64,000 nucleotides of DNA, from NCBI RefSeq assembly GCF_036417845.1, contig NC_089985.1, positions 30,710,583 to 30,774,582 of the forward strand, read 5' to 3'. How positions within the stretch are numbered: position 1 is the stretch's first letter; every line of letters starts with the position of its first letter. Positions 1 through 13,600 of this stretch are shown piece after piece. This DNA comes from Apteryx mantelli (lineage: Eukaryota; Chordata; Aves; Apterygiformes; Apterygidae). The notes under the pieces are model-generated. The model was not told where the DNA came from and ran no database searches. It saw nothing but the letters and a program-made list of their open reading frames with translations. A program made the translations under genes and the position numbers.

Positions 1-3000
1 AAGCTGTTCTGGACCCACTCTGGACCCAGATTATTCCTGAGGGGCAGTGCTGGGATTTTGTTTTTTTCCTTAGCAATGGCTCAGAATAACAAGAGGGCTG
101 CTCTGTAGCTTGAGAATGCTTTATTTTTATAACACAATGGTCTACAATAATGAGAGGGCTGCTCAGTTGTTTGAGAGACCTTTATTTTTACAATGCGATG
201 CAAGAGGTGTGGTGGTTGCTTTGGTATGTCTTTGGGGCACGGCACAAGGGTGTGTGTGCTGAGATAGCAGTGACGCACTGTGCAGGGCATAGCAAGCCAG
301 GTTTGGCACAGCCTTGTCTACGATCCCTAACTTCTCCTGGAATGACCTGTCCCCCAACCTGCCCCTAAGGTTTTAGCTGGTTCATTGGGTCCAGATCAGA
401 GTTTAGCAACATGTCAACCTATACGCCTGTGGGCAGCCAGGAGAGTTTGGAAGCTTGCTATTTAGCTGTGTAGATGCAGCCAGAGAATAGCTGTGACTGT
501 TTGCTCTCTCTGATATGTGTCCCCTCTCATCTGCCACTTCTCTGCAGAGGAGAAGCGAGCCCTTTCTCCTGGAGCTGGCGAAGGCTGCTTAGTTGGCTTT
601 TCTGCAGCACTGCCTGGGCTGCATCCCTAGATCCTACAGGGCCTTAACTTTATTGTGCCGTCTGGACATAAGGCAGTGCTTCATTTTCAACAGAGGGAAG
701 GAGTAGCAGAAACCCAGGAGGCTGTCACAGGAAGGAAACAGTTCATATAATTTAAATTAAATCAGGATCAAAGCAGCCTATTGACTTATTAATGATATAT
801 AATTAACTGGTAATCAGTGAACTGTACATTCAGGATCAAAACTGTATATTCAGGATCAATATCAGTAATACAGCAGATAAACCACAAAAGTAAACACTTA
901 ATGAAATGTTAATAAATACCTACAAATATCTAAGTGAACCCTGAAGTTTTGATCTCGCACACACCCACGCACACAGCTGCAGGTACACGCGTCCCCCCTC
1001 TCACAGGCAGCATGGGTTACGAGCGCCTACCCTCTCTCCTGGGGATGCGGGCTCCCTTACACACCACTCCTGTGGGAAATGTGGGTGCTCTAGCTTTATG
1101 TGTACCCATGGGTGCTCTAGCTTTATGTGTACCCATGCTGCTCCCTGCAATCTGCGAATGCACATGTAAGTGAGAAAAGCCTGTACGAGTTCAGATACTT
1201 ACACCCAAGTTGTGAGCACGCAGTGCATCCTCTCCTGCCAGCCCTCTAGCTGGCTGCTGGCTGCTCCCAGTATCTGGCGGGGAGGATGCTCTGTCTGGCC
1301 CACGCAGAGGCTATCGTGCCAGCAGGGTGACATGCCAGTGTCGAACCAGGTTTTGACTGCTGCTGCTTCTACTCCAATGTCTCTCCCCCCCTCTTATGAG
1401 TTTTCATGCTTCTTTTATACTTCTTTTCAAACGGACTCCTTTCTTTTCAAAAGGCTCTTTGTAATTCCCAAGTTACTCTTTAACCTATGTGATGGTTGCC
1501 TTCTTCTTTAATGTGATTAGTTTGTGGCAAATGCCCATTTTGGGGTATTTGATCCATACACACATGCATGCACACACACAGTTTACACTCACATTCTTCT
1601 CTTAATGGGTGTTGTCATCCAGGCTATTTGCTTAGGTTGGGCTGTGTGAGCACCCCCGTGCTGCCCTAACAGTTACGGACCTCAGCAAATGGCACAGATG
1701 ATAATTCTGCAGTATTTTCTGGATGATCCTCTGTAGCCTACAGGGCTCTGACTGCAGCAGCAGGACACAAGGCTACATCTCAGCAGTGAATGCGTGAACG
1801 GTTACAGATCTCTCTCTTCAAGGGGGGCACATGCAAGGCTAGGCTGTAGCTACCATGGTGTTGGAGGGCAGTAACATAGAGAAGGCATAGCTTAATTAAA
1901 AGCCACCATCATCAGTCTTTTCATGTGATTTTAGGGCAACACAAAATTACTTTGCCAATGACACCGTGTGAATTTTGGATAGCATAGGGCCCAAGCCAGA
2001 TATAGCTATTACAGTCCTAGAGTCAGGAAGTCCTTGGTGTTTTAATTAAGTTAGAGAGAAGAGCAGGCAATACGGAGATACTGGGATGTCAGAAACTACT
2101 GAAGAACAGAGGTAGTTTAAAAAGCTATCTCCCATTTTGCCCCAAAAGCCATTGGATATTTTATATGTAAAATATGTAAAAAAGTTCCAATCAGGTAGGT
2201 ATTTGGTGACTGAAAGAAAGTTCACTTTTGATTTCCATAATGTTACTCTCTGAACAGAAATAAGAATATGCTTGAAAGAAAGTTGTGGTAGTTTGGCAGT
2301 TCTCCCATAAGTTTGGGTAGTATGATTAATTCTCTGTGGTTTGTAAAACTCACATTAGAAAGTTAGCTCTAAAATATTAACTTGGCCAGTAAAATTCCCT
2401 CCAGGCAAAGACCCTGCATCTCCCTTGAGCTGTACCGTGGGAATGGGCCGAGTGTAAGTGTGGGTGGCGTAACGCCATCATATTCTTGAACAAGGACACG
2501 TTCTCACAAACGCAACGATTTACTCGTTGTGTTTTGGACACTGTAACTACAGCTCAGCGAAGGGAAAGGATTTTGTGGCAAGTCCATGCATCAACTGGTG
2601 CAATTCCAGTGACATCAGAATGTCTCCTCCTATGTAAAACATAAAGCTGAGAATATCTTAATTTGAACTGCTGTGCCTGGGAGGCCAGGATGTTCTCATA
2701 TATTTTGAAATTCTGTGGAATTTTCTTATCCTTGCCTAATAAATTTTTCCCAAATTTTTTTTAAACCCACCCTTGAGATTTTATGGCTACTAGTGAATTA
2801 ACCAAAGTAACCAGAATAAAAACAATATTGTTTGAGGAAGAAGTGGTCATTGGCTATGGAAAATAAGCAGTCAGAACAAAAGGACTCTGTTTTTTCTTCC
2901 TGGCAGCTGAAACGGGCGCAGAAGGATGTAGTAAGGTGTTTTCATTTCAGATGTGTACTGTTGCAGTTGTACTGCAAATGTTTGAATTCAGTGTGTGATT

Positions 3001-4480
3001 CATTTAGACATAGCAGGTTTTGCATTTTTACACTTTTTTCTCCAGTTTAGTATAATTTTGGTGCATTACAGTGCACATTTAGTTCTCCATAGCAAATGAA
3101 TTGTGCTTTCAGCTCCACTCATCTCAGCTAAGATACGGGTGGAGTTCTTTGCTTGGAAAATGTTGGTCTTGGGGCATGGTCAGGCAATCAGAAGGGAGCA
3201 AGTTAGCGTACTGCCAAAAGTCAGTTCCTTTAAATAAGAGACAGAAGCTCAAAACATGCGTACTCCCAATCTGTTATAAACTTCAGGTGAAATGGCATAG
3301 CATTACTCACTGGTTCAGGGTAACCCATTTTACATGCAAGATGGTTTCTACATCTTAGCTGAGAAGCTGTCACTCTTGGTGACTGTCTGAGCACGTCCTC
3401 TGAATCCATGATACTTTTGATATGGTGGTGCTGGGTGCTGCAGAAGTGAAGATAAGACACGTGGGTGGATTTCTTAGCTTCTCCCTAGCCCCTGGGTGAA
3501 GCTACCTCTGTGGATTCATCTGGTTAATAGGGAGTTAGGAATGTCTATGAGCAAGGGTTTTATGTTGGAAACACTCATCCAACAGTCGTGTTCATCTGAA
3601 CACACAAGAGGAGTTACGGCTGCAGAGCATCACTGCCACAGGGCCTGGTGGAAGCCAGATGAAATGGGAAGGGATGAAGCTGGTCTTTGGGCCAAGTGGC
3701 AGGTCAGCAGAGGGGAGAGGATAGTCCGGCTGTCCATGCTCGAACTGCTAGCACCAGTCTTTTTCCAGTTTCCCTCTGCTGTTTGTTTTCCCAGTACCTG
3801 CTGCTAGGAAGGGGTATGGCACAGACCACGGTGCCCTTTGCCTAGGGGGATGCCCCCGAGCAAGGCAAGGGATCTCAGTGCACACTGTTGATTGGGTCTG
3901 CCTGGTCTCCTCTCCTTCTTTTGGAATTACTTAAGGACCTGCTTAAACTGCTTTTGCAGTCACTAAAATAGAGACTCTGTGTATTATTCCTCACTTCTAC
4001 TTCTGTGTGGTGGCCTGCTTGGGATAGATATTCCTCCTTAGCCTAGTTGGAAGCCAGTGATAAGCACAGGATTGTAATCCAGTATTTACGGCCTTTTTAA
4101 TTTCAGAAAACTAATGTGATTCATTTGTAGCTCATCTGCTGCCCCATTCTCAGGATAACAAAAGTTGTGGGTGAGGAGTCTGACTACTTGCATTAATCCC
4201 TGGAGAGCTGGGTCATGGAGTCTCAAACAACAGTCACTGCTTTTGTGCTAGATGCTTTGCATGAAGCTGGCTAGCTTAAAATTTTCTTTAGAAGTTGTGA
4301 GGCTATTGACTCTGCAAGCTGGCTTTGGGCAGCTGATGTGCCGATATAGCCAAATGCCCTATTCTTGAATTTTTCCTTAGAAGCGATAGCGCCCCTGTGA
4401 GCAGAGACAATACAAATTTTGGTTGGTTATAGAAATGACTACCTGCTAATGACTTACATTCTTGCTTTCCTTCCTCTCAG
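1..4480 (+). other. ST3GAL3: ST3GAL3 intron (3' part), no exon seen
   Basis: Intron sequence upstream of the 4481 exon. It has moderate GC content, with AT-rich patches at 720-930 and 2040-2830. I looked for the preceding ST3GAL3 exon, which should encode sialylmotif S-proximal residues ending in a glycine-rich LPFNNGL-like stretch, and did not find it, so it lies further upstream. The only clear internal structure is a perfect 27-bp tandem duplication at 1084-1137. The short ORFs here look accidental. Confidence 0.8.
1084..1137 (+). repeat. Perfect two-copy 27-bp tandem duplication
   Basis: Positions 1084-1110 and 1111-1137 are identical. The unit starts GGTGCTCTAGC and ends GTACCCATG. Complete identity of the copies points to a recent duplication or slippage event within the intron. 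Confidence 0.95.
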
Positions 4481-4627
4481 AACATCCCCACCTTGGGAAG
4501 TGTAGCAATAACCATGGCGCTCCACAACTGTGATGAGGTGGCAGTAGCTGGGTTTGGCTATGACATGAACTCACCAAACGCACCACTGCACTACTATGAG
4601 AACATCAAGATGTCAGCCATCAAAGAG
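4481..4627 (+). CDS. ST3GAL3: ST3GAL3 penultimate coding exon (sialylmotif S and motif III)
   Basis: This 147-nt, 49-codon exon is phase 0 at both ends. The acceptor is a pyrimidine tract ending TTCCTCTCAG and the donor is GTAAGG at 4628. It starts NIPTLGSV and ends MSAIKE. The S motif, which binds both donor and acceptor substrates in this family, fills the first half, and HYYE follows. Reading past the donor meets a stop within five codons, so it does not serve as a terminal exon. Confidence 0.95.
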
Positions 4628-7600
4628 GTAAGGAGCTCCTGCTGAGCACATCTTCCCACACGTCTGCCGACTGCCCTGACTTCAGAGCCTGAGGTGGGCA
4701 GCGACAATAACTTACAGCTTTCCTATATGGTTCAAAATGCAGCTTCACCCAGGCATTTACCCTTAAAAATCTAGACATTCTCCTAAATGCAATGTGTTAA
4801 AAATGGCTATTTCTGCTGGGAAAAGTTCTCTGGAATGTATCTATAATGTGATTTCTTCTTCTCAGAGTGGCAGGGAAAAGCTTTGCATAAATGTTAATTG
4901 GAGTAGGGTGAAAGGAAACAGTTCTGCCCTAGGGTCGAAAAGATGTGACCTGTTCCAGCTTTTTGATCCACTTTATTACTCTAATCCACACACTTCTTTT
5001 GCTAGATGATCCGCTACTCAGCCCCTGTGAAATGTGGGGGAGGTGAGATTAGCCTATGCATGTTAGCTCTCAGCTGACTATGAAGCAGCAGTTAACTAGT
5101 GTAAACATATCCTTACAGCTCTGCAGGGACTGATCTCTAATGCTACATCTACCTTAGAAACATTTGCTGGTACCATCATAGTGAGATGCACAGCATTTTT
5201 AGAGGAACAAAAGCTCTTGTGTCTGTATAATGCAGCAGTGTAAACATGTCCTTTCTGGTGTGTCCTTTCCCTGTGCCAAACTTTGACACTTGTCTCAGCT
5301 GCTTCTGTAGTGGGAAGTTTTCCTGATTTTTTGGTAGAGCTCAATCAAAGATGTGGCCCAAGTCTTCCTAGAAATGCTTCACCCCTTCACTGGCTCCTGG
5401 ATGGGGGAACCTTTTCTGTTCTTACTCTGTGTTGTGAAAAGAGGTGCAGTCAAAAAGGGGGTTGTTCTGAGGGAGGCAGTGCTTGTTGTGCTGTTCATGG
5501 GCAGCAGCTCTCTCCTCGCACATACTAGTTGTTCACCTCAAGCGCTTCCTCATTGATGCAGGCCAGGAGGGAAGTTGCAAAGTTGTGCTTTTCCAAATCA
5601 CAAGATTGTATGTGCCTCAGGACTCTCACAGACTGCAGGCTGCATGACCTTAAACCAACTGAAAGGGATTAGAAATCAGTCATTAGTCAGTTGAAGAAAT
5701 TAGAAGAGCATTTGTAATCATCAGAGCAATGAGGCTCTGGAACAGCCTCTCAGCAGTAGCCAAGAAACCAAACGGAGTTTGGGAAAAGCCTGTGTGAGGA
5801 GGTTCCCAGAGATTTCAAGGGACTGGACAGTGTGATCCTGGAGGTACCTTCTGGGCCTGTGGAGGTAGCAAGAAAGTCTGCCTTTCTTAGTGGAATAACT
5901 ACAGATTTAATCTCTCATTGCTGGGAAAGTATGTACCCATTTACAGGATTTAAGGGGAGACTGGGTAAGTCCACAGAGGAGAACAGTATTGAGTTACTAT
6001 GTACAGAGACCATATACAGTTCATGAAATGCCCAAGCAGAAAATAGGTGAGGAGTACCATTGTTGTGGTAGTAGGGGAGGTATCACATCAGCTTGTCCTG
6101 TTCTGACTCTTCTCTGGGCATCTGCTTATGACCACTGCCCGAGATGGGACCCTGGGCTACACAGGCCCAGGTCTGAGTTGGTACAGCTGGTTTCTTAGTC
6201 TTCCAGGAAAGATACAGCTACACCAGGGTGAAAACTGATGCAGATGTGTGTCTCCAGCACTGGCTGCAGAGGCTATTCATGAAAGTTTCAGGAAAGGCTT
6301 CTGTCTGTGTGTTGACCCTCTGTCTCCTCTGGTGAATTGACTGCATTTGGTATAGAATCACTCTCGCTCATTTGCTCTTCCTGTCTCTTAAGGACGTCAG
6401 TCCCACAGTCTGCCTTGGACATGGGGACATTCACAGGGGTTGCCCTGTGCTAGGCCTGCACCCTTCTGTTTACAACCCCAAGGTCAAAGACACCTACACA
6501 GAAGCTCAGAAGCTGACAAGAATGAAGTCTTCTTGCTCTGGACCCTTGCATGGGCCAGTGGAAAAAGATGGCAAGAGGAGCTGGAGTCTCTGGTCCTCTG
6601 CTGCAGGGCAGGAATTAAAATGCTAGAAAGTCTCATCTCAGAGCCGCAGATGCAAATAACAGCCACAACCTGGAGCATGCTAAAGGGAATGGATGGGTCC
6701 TGGCACTCTTAGTGTTAGTCTTAGACCCACTCACCCTTCTGTGTCAAAAAAACTGATAAACATCAGCAGGGAACAGAAAAGCTTTTACAAAATACTTTTC
6801 CAAGCAGGAATTTAGAGAAAAAAAGTCAGGAGGCACCACTGCAAGGGGTCTGCAGTGAAGAGGACAAGGTCTGCCATGAGCTGGCTTCTGATTCCTCTGT
6901 CCCCTTCTCTCCCACCATCTACTTTGTTCTTAATTCCTGCCAGTGAGGTTTTGAACTGAATTCTGAGCCCTGTCAGGTCTCAATGCACTTAGTGCTCCTT
7001 TTTCAGGGCCTGGCACCCCATCTTTTGGCTCCTGAGAGCTAGCCATCTTTGAAATTGCCAGTCCAAACTGGCATAAGGTCACCACCCAAAGCAAGATGCA
7101 GAAGCCAGTGGAAGGCAAGAGGGAGGCACCCTTGGACACTGTATGTGGTCTCAGGGATAAACCTTGCATAGCAGAGGTAGTAGATGTCCTACTTTGTGGG
7201 GATGAACATGTGAAATACAGCCAGTAGGGTCTCCTGGAGGTAACAGAAGGTTTTTATCGTATCTGTGTGAGTTTGGTGCTATTAGCCTGTGAAAGAAGTG
7301 GTCTTTCTGATTTTGGATCTGTCCTATCTCCATTGCTTTTCGAAAGGGCTGATTTTGGGTGTCAGGACCAGAGTTAACTGGGCCAGGCGGTCAGTCGGTG
7401 CCTGGCTTAGCAGGCCACTGCTCTCTGGAAGCTATCAGTCATCGTGTCCAGGATGTTCTGTACAGAGGTGAGGGAGTGTTGAAAGGTTCTGGTGAAGCCT
7501 CACTAATTCAGATGTCAGTGGATTTGTTACCACAGCCAGGGCTGTTGATGAGAGCTCTGCAGGCCAGTGGAGCTGGTTCTAGGAGGAAGGTTCCTGTTCC

Positions 7601-10600
7601 ACTTGAAGGGTGGTTATCTGATATGTGTCTGCCCATCTAATGCTCACATCCTCACCCACAGGCTCGTCTTACATTTTGCTGCTGTGGTACAAGAAAAGCC
7701 ATCTGTTCCCGAGTATCAATAATTAATGCTCCTCCTGCCCCTGCCCCTCCCAATATGACAAATTGTTTGAGGTATTGTGGAATGTGAAGAGAAGAGAAAG
7801 GATTGCATTTCTTCCTCTCCCATTTAATATTAATGGTAGCTGGTAATTGTTAGTCACCTGAGGGTGAAGTTGAAAGGTGAAGGGCATGATAGTTGGGTTG
7901 TGTATTCTGCAGTTGCTCTTAAAGAACTAAAAGATGGAGTTCTGCCTCACCCTGGACTACAAGTGTGCAGCACACTCTGCTCAAAGAGAGACCTGCATGT
8001 GGTTTGCAAACCAGGAAGCTACCATGCCTTTGCACCTTGTGCCAAACTTTGCCTTTGGCACTAATGAAATGAGGTTGACCCAGACCCAGACCCAGGCTCC
8101 ACCAAGGCTTTTGTCTTTTCCATCTGCTCTGACACCCAAAGACCCAGGAGCATCCACAACATTTCCTTCTGTATTACCTTTGGACGTCTGAGATTGTGCC
8201 CAGACTTAGTTCTTCCTTGTCATCCTCTGTGCTTCAGTCCCTAAAGGAGCCAGTAAAGCAGGCTGTGCGCTGAAATTATGCATGCATCGTCTTCATCCTG
8301 TGCCTGGCCTGTAGACCCTTGCAGGCTGGAATACTGGTTTTAGGACACAGGACGGGGAGAAGGTTTACTTAACAATGTTACAGCACCGAAGCAATTGTCA
8401 TAGGATGCATCTGTTCCACCTTAACAGACGTCCCAGACAGAAGCCCTTGCAGTTTGGCTAGGCTTCAGTGAGGCAAAACCTTCATTTCTGAAGTGAAAGC
8501 CTTTTCCCAGGGTATTCAGGTGCCCCAGAAGGAGTCTGTGGATGCTGACCTACTGAGGATCATTTGGCACAGTGCACCATTTGAAGCCTTTGGACATTTT
8601 CTGCTGCCTTCAGCAGGGACTGCTCTGCTGATAACTAAGCAATGGGATAGGGAACTGCTAGGAGATGATCCATGTCTGTTCTCAGCTCTGCCCAGACTTT
8701 CTGCCCTGCTTGGGCTGAAGAACCAAATTTCTTTAGGCTTGGGTGCTTTTGTCTTTCAAAGTTCTATAAAATCCTAAAATGGGAAGTGTTAAGTAAAGGT
8801 TGACTGTTAGTAGGGATAGAGACTGCATCCATCTCAGAAGTGTACATTCCGGGTCTGTGATGGTCCAAAGGCCTACAGCTTCACTCCACCTGCAGCCACA
8901 AGAAGAGAACAGGTAGCACGCTGGGCACAGCCTGACTGTCTCCCGAAATACAGCTGTGTCCCAAAGGGCTCTGTTCACTGACTGGTGGGCTCCTCCAACC
9001 CAATTGATGGAGAAATCTTCAGTGTTTAAACCTTGAGAGCAGCTGCAGGGAAGCACTCCAGCTCCACCCTGAAACTACCACTGTCTTTACAGAGGAAATG
9101 TAAACACTGACAGCGTCTTTGGTCCATAGGTGCCACATATGTGCATGCCTCATGGGAGCCTATCCAGGAACATCCATCAACCCCCTTCCGTTGTCTTGTG
9201 CATCCAGGGTGAATGGACCTACAGGCGAAAGTGTGTCCTCTTGGCAAGGTGTGTCGCTGATTTACACTTAAGGCCTGCTTGACATCTCCCTGGACACCCT
9301 TGAAACCCTGTGACTCATCTCTGAGGAATTTGTACTGATTACATAAAAAAGCCAGCAAAATGCGTTCGCTTGCTCACAGCTGGGCGGAGATGCCTCTCCC
9401 ATGCCAAGACTGAGGTGATAAAATCTCTCTGTGGAAATGAATGTGATTTTTCCTGTTGCTCTCTGGGACTGGCTGTTGAACTTCCAAGAGGCAAAACCTG
9501 GCAGTCTGAGTGTATACTTTTGCTTAGTCTTTGCTTTCCCCACAGAGGTAAAAGCCCTCAAGGTCCAAGGTTGTGCCGGTATTGCTACCCCAGGAGTCAG
9601 CTGCCTCCACTGCATCTTCCAGCATCTCAGACTCCCAAGGGCTGGACAGACGTTTCCTGCCCCAGTGGAAAAGGCTCTGTGAGGAGGCAGATGCTCTGCA
9701 GCTTTGTCCGTGTTCCCAGTCAGGGGGAGGTATATGGTCTTGAGGCACTGATTTATTCCTCTGGGGTCCGCTCAGTAGCATGGCTGCACAATGTGTATGG
9801 ACTCCCCTGCAAGAGTACTGCAGCTTGTGAGCACTCATGGGAGCATGAGAGTAAATTTTCCTGGTGGACTCGTGGGTGGCTTCCTTTCTCTCTGTGCAAA
9901 GGACAGCCCAACTCCAGAGAAGTCACAACAGTGTGCTGCAGCCAGGAGATGTCCTGGCAGGCCTGGTAGATAAGATCCTTATGCTCATAAGCATGCTTAG
10001 GATTGCTGGAAGCACACTGGAGCAGTGCTTTCAGTGTTTCAGGCGGTGAGCTGGAAGGTCAGTGCTTGCAGTGTGGAACTGATCCTCACTCACAGCCCCC
10101 CTGCCCAGCACCTTCTGCCCTTGTCCCTCATGGTCTCCTGTGGCTGGGGATGCGCGCTCCCTGGCCTTCACTTCACACGGGTTATCTGTACTGTATGAAC
10201 CCGCTGTTCCTTGGTCTGCTACTGGGAGGCTGCTCCCAGTAGACCCCATGCTGTTGTTGAAATTCTCACGGGTTATTTTTCAGCTCTGATCATGTCTCTT
10301 TGTTTTAACTCTTTAAATGCAGAATGTCTAAGTGTGTCATCTCCCTTCAATTAGTATTTTCCCTATTTCCAGCAATTTTGCAACAGCTTCCAACTCTTGG
10401 CTGCTTCCATGAATGCTGTATAGAAAAAGAATGAGTTGTTGCCAAAGCATCCACTCACTTGTTTCTGTTTTCCTGGTGGTGAGTACATCAGAGCTGAATT
10501 CTGGTAGTTTGTTGTATTTTTATTTCTTGCTCAGGTCTTGTAGCACTTCCTGCCCAAGTACTCCATAGATGTGTATTTTTCTCACAGGTCACTGTCTTCC

Positions 10601-13600
10601 AATAATGTAGGGTATATAGGGAATATATAGGGAATATAGGGAAAGAAACATAAAGATGGAGATGAGAAAAGGGGAATTATTTTAAAATGGAGTGAAGGCT
10701 TTTTTGGATTACAAATGAATGAACCTGTCTGTAAGAGTTACGATAGAACTTCATTACTATTGGCAAAACAGGCAGAAATGATGTCAGGATGGGAAAATGA
10801 CAGTGTTTAAAATAGTAAAAACATATCCATGAGGAGTTAAAGAAACGGAGCAGAAGACTGTGTTAAATCATGAGAACGAAACACAAGACCAGCTCCCAGA
10901 ATCCCTCCTCCATGTGCTCTGCCCTGAGATTAGCAACGTGTTGCCTTCCCCTGCCTCTTGTTCCGGAGTGAGCTTCAGCCTCCTGGTAGTTTCTTGCAGG
11001 AGCAAGCATGTGAGCAAAGGCTCACCTCCGAGACCACACAGGAACTGCGCCTGTCTTCTCAGCAGCTGCCTGCAGATTGCTTCACACACTTGTGATTGGT
11101 AAAAATGCAGACGTGTGGTTAAAAGTCACCCTTATCAATCCAGGTCCCATCTGTGACATTTGCGTCACACAGTCTGCACCGGTTGCGCTGCTGATTGGCC
11201 TCCTTTTCACTGTAGAAGATCAAGCGCCAGCGGCAAAGTTGTCGGAGGTGTCAGCTCCTTTGATACAGCTGTGCCCGGGACTCCAGTGACTTGCGGCCTG
11301 ACCTGAGGGGGAGGTGGCGGGACTGCCTTTGATGGCTTCTTTCTGATCATTGCCTCCACTTCCCCTGCAAGTCTTTGTGGGATGCTGGAGGACACCATCC
11401 TGTAACACTTCTTATTCAGTGTGTGTACGGGCTGTCACAAGGGCCAAGGAGGTGGCCTGCAGCACGCAGTGACACACAGCTTTGTCTCTGTCTCTCCCTG
11501 CCAGCAGCTACCTCTCTGAATAATCCACAAACATAAAGTTTGGAGTCTCGGCCCATAAAGATGCAAACAATAGTGCTTTATCATCATCCAAACTCTCTCT
11601 GTGAAGCCACCCTTTGCATTTTAAATTAACGCAAGTTGCTTGGGAGGGGGTGACTGGGCTGCTTCAGGCCTCCAAGTACCTTAAAGTTTGCAGTAGCCAG
11701 CAAGAAGAACAAAACTCCTTTGAAAGCGGGACAGATGTCTTGCCTGGTGATTTATAGACTGAAAACACAGCTATTCGAGCCTGGCTGATGAATTGCAATT
11801 GGAGTACGAGGAATGGTGCAGCCTGAAATGGGGGTCAGCTTTGGAGGGGGAGGTTAGGGGCTGGGGCAGGGGCACCTCCGAAAGGGCAGTGCTTTTTCTT
11901 GAGGCCAGCAGTGATGACTGATGAGGTTTATACGTTTTTGTCTTTGTTTAAAAGCCACCTGTCTGACAGCGCCTTGGCTAAACGACGGCCTCACATGCTG
12001 TTCCTGTGCATAAGGACTGTGTGTCTATATAATAGAGATCTAGAAAAGATTGATGGAATAGCAGTGGTGGCTAGAGCACAGGTAGTGCATTGTTCAGTAG
12101 GCAGAAATATGGTAACATTGTGGAGTACCGTTGTGTGCTAATAACAGCAAGGAAGGTAAAGAAATAACTTGTAGCATGGATAAAAACAGAGTAAAGGTTT
12201 GGTCAAAACCTCCGTAGGAGAAGGCAGTAAAAGACCCCAACATTGAATACAGACCTCTGTAATGATGCTAGGTACTACCAGAAATTGCGCTGTTACAGTT
12301 ATACATTAGGAACTAATATTACTGTGAAGGGAAGAGTCCAGATATTCCCTGATATGATAGCTAATGCAGCTCTTCTCAAATGCCCTCAGACCATGACGGG
12401 ACAAGAAGAGCTGATGGCCTTTCAGAGTTGATTTTACATGAGGACCTTGCAGAGGGCTGTTTTAGGAAATAGCCTTTGATCAAGTGTTAATGCCTTCATC
12501 GTTAAATTAAACAGAAAGACAACAGAAGGAATTTTATACTCAGATTTCCCTCCAAAAGGAGGGAGTCTGCAAAGCACAGCTGTATGCAGACTGTGGGGCA
12601 GCACCCAGCAGTGCTTGCAGAGTGCTCGGTGGCTCTGAGACGCATGTGCAGACTCTCATCCCAAGCACATGCAGATCTCTGAATTTAGGCCTAGCCCTGG
12701 AGAACTGGCTACCAAGCATGGCTGCACTGGAGAGCTCAGGGACTCAGTGTGGAGGGAACTTGGAATCTTTTTGTGTCGAAAGTGCAAAAACTATCTGGAA
12801 TTCATGTCTTCAGCAAGGGTAGAACTGATAGGAAAAGGTTCCAGACATAACTTCTTAAATAACTGCTTCAAAGCGGTGTTAGAAGTAACAGAGGAGTGGG
12901 AGAAGGCATCAGGCAGTGAGGAAACTTCACCCTGATGGTCAGAAAGGACAGGGATGAAGTGAAAACTGGCAAAAGTCAAGCTGGATTAGATCTTGCAATG
13001 GAAAATAAAACAAATACTGCACAGTCCCACTGCCATATAAATAATATGGAAGCAAGAAAAGAATTATCAGGGCAGTGGCATCCAGGGGAGGTGAAGGAAG
13101 TGGAAGGGGTAGGGATTAATGAACCTAGGTGGGAACCATGTATGAATCAATGTACTACCTCCATCAGGGCGATATGGTGAACGTGAGGGAAAGAGTGACT
13201 TACGGTGAGAAGTTCATAGAGACAGAAAATGACTGGATCAGCAGTGAAAGGCAAAACCCATTTGAGCTAATGCACTTGGTGTGAGAGTCTGGAAGATGTC
13301 TCTTCCAAAAACTCAGCAGTTGAGCCAATTAAACTGTAAATCCAGAGGAAAACTTCTTTAATAAATCTATCAGGCTACATGTGGTTCCACAAGTTTAGAT
13401 TATATTGGACATAATACCTTTTCCTCCTTTCTTTTGAGGGGGGTGGGAGCAAGGCAAGGAAAATAATCCTATCAACTGCAGACCTCCTAATCTGACCTCG
13501 GAGATACTCCTCAGGACTTAGAGCAAAGTTTGAAAGAAAGAATAATTCAGTTCTGAAGACAAATGCAACATGGATTTACCAGAGGCAGATTACAAAAGCT

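Noticed and set aside
9370-9969. 199-codon ORF in the ST3GAL3 intron
   Set aside because: No family resemblance and no splice-site arrangement. ST3GAL3 protein is contiguous across this intron.
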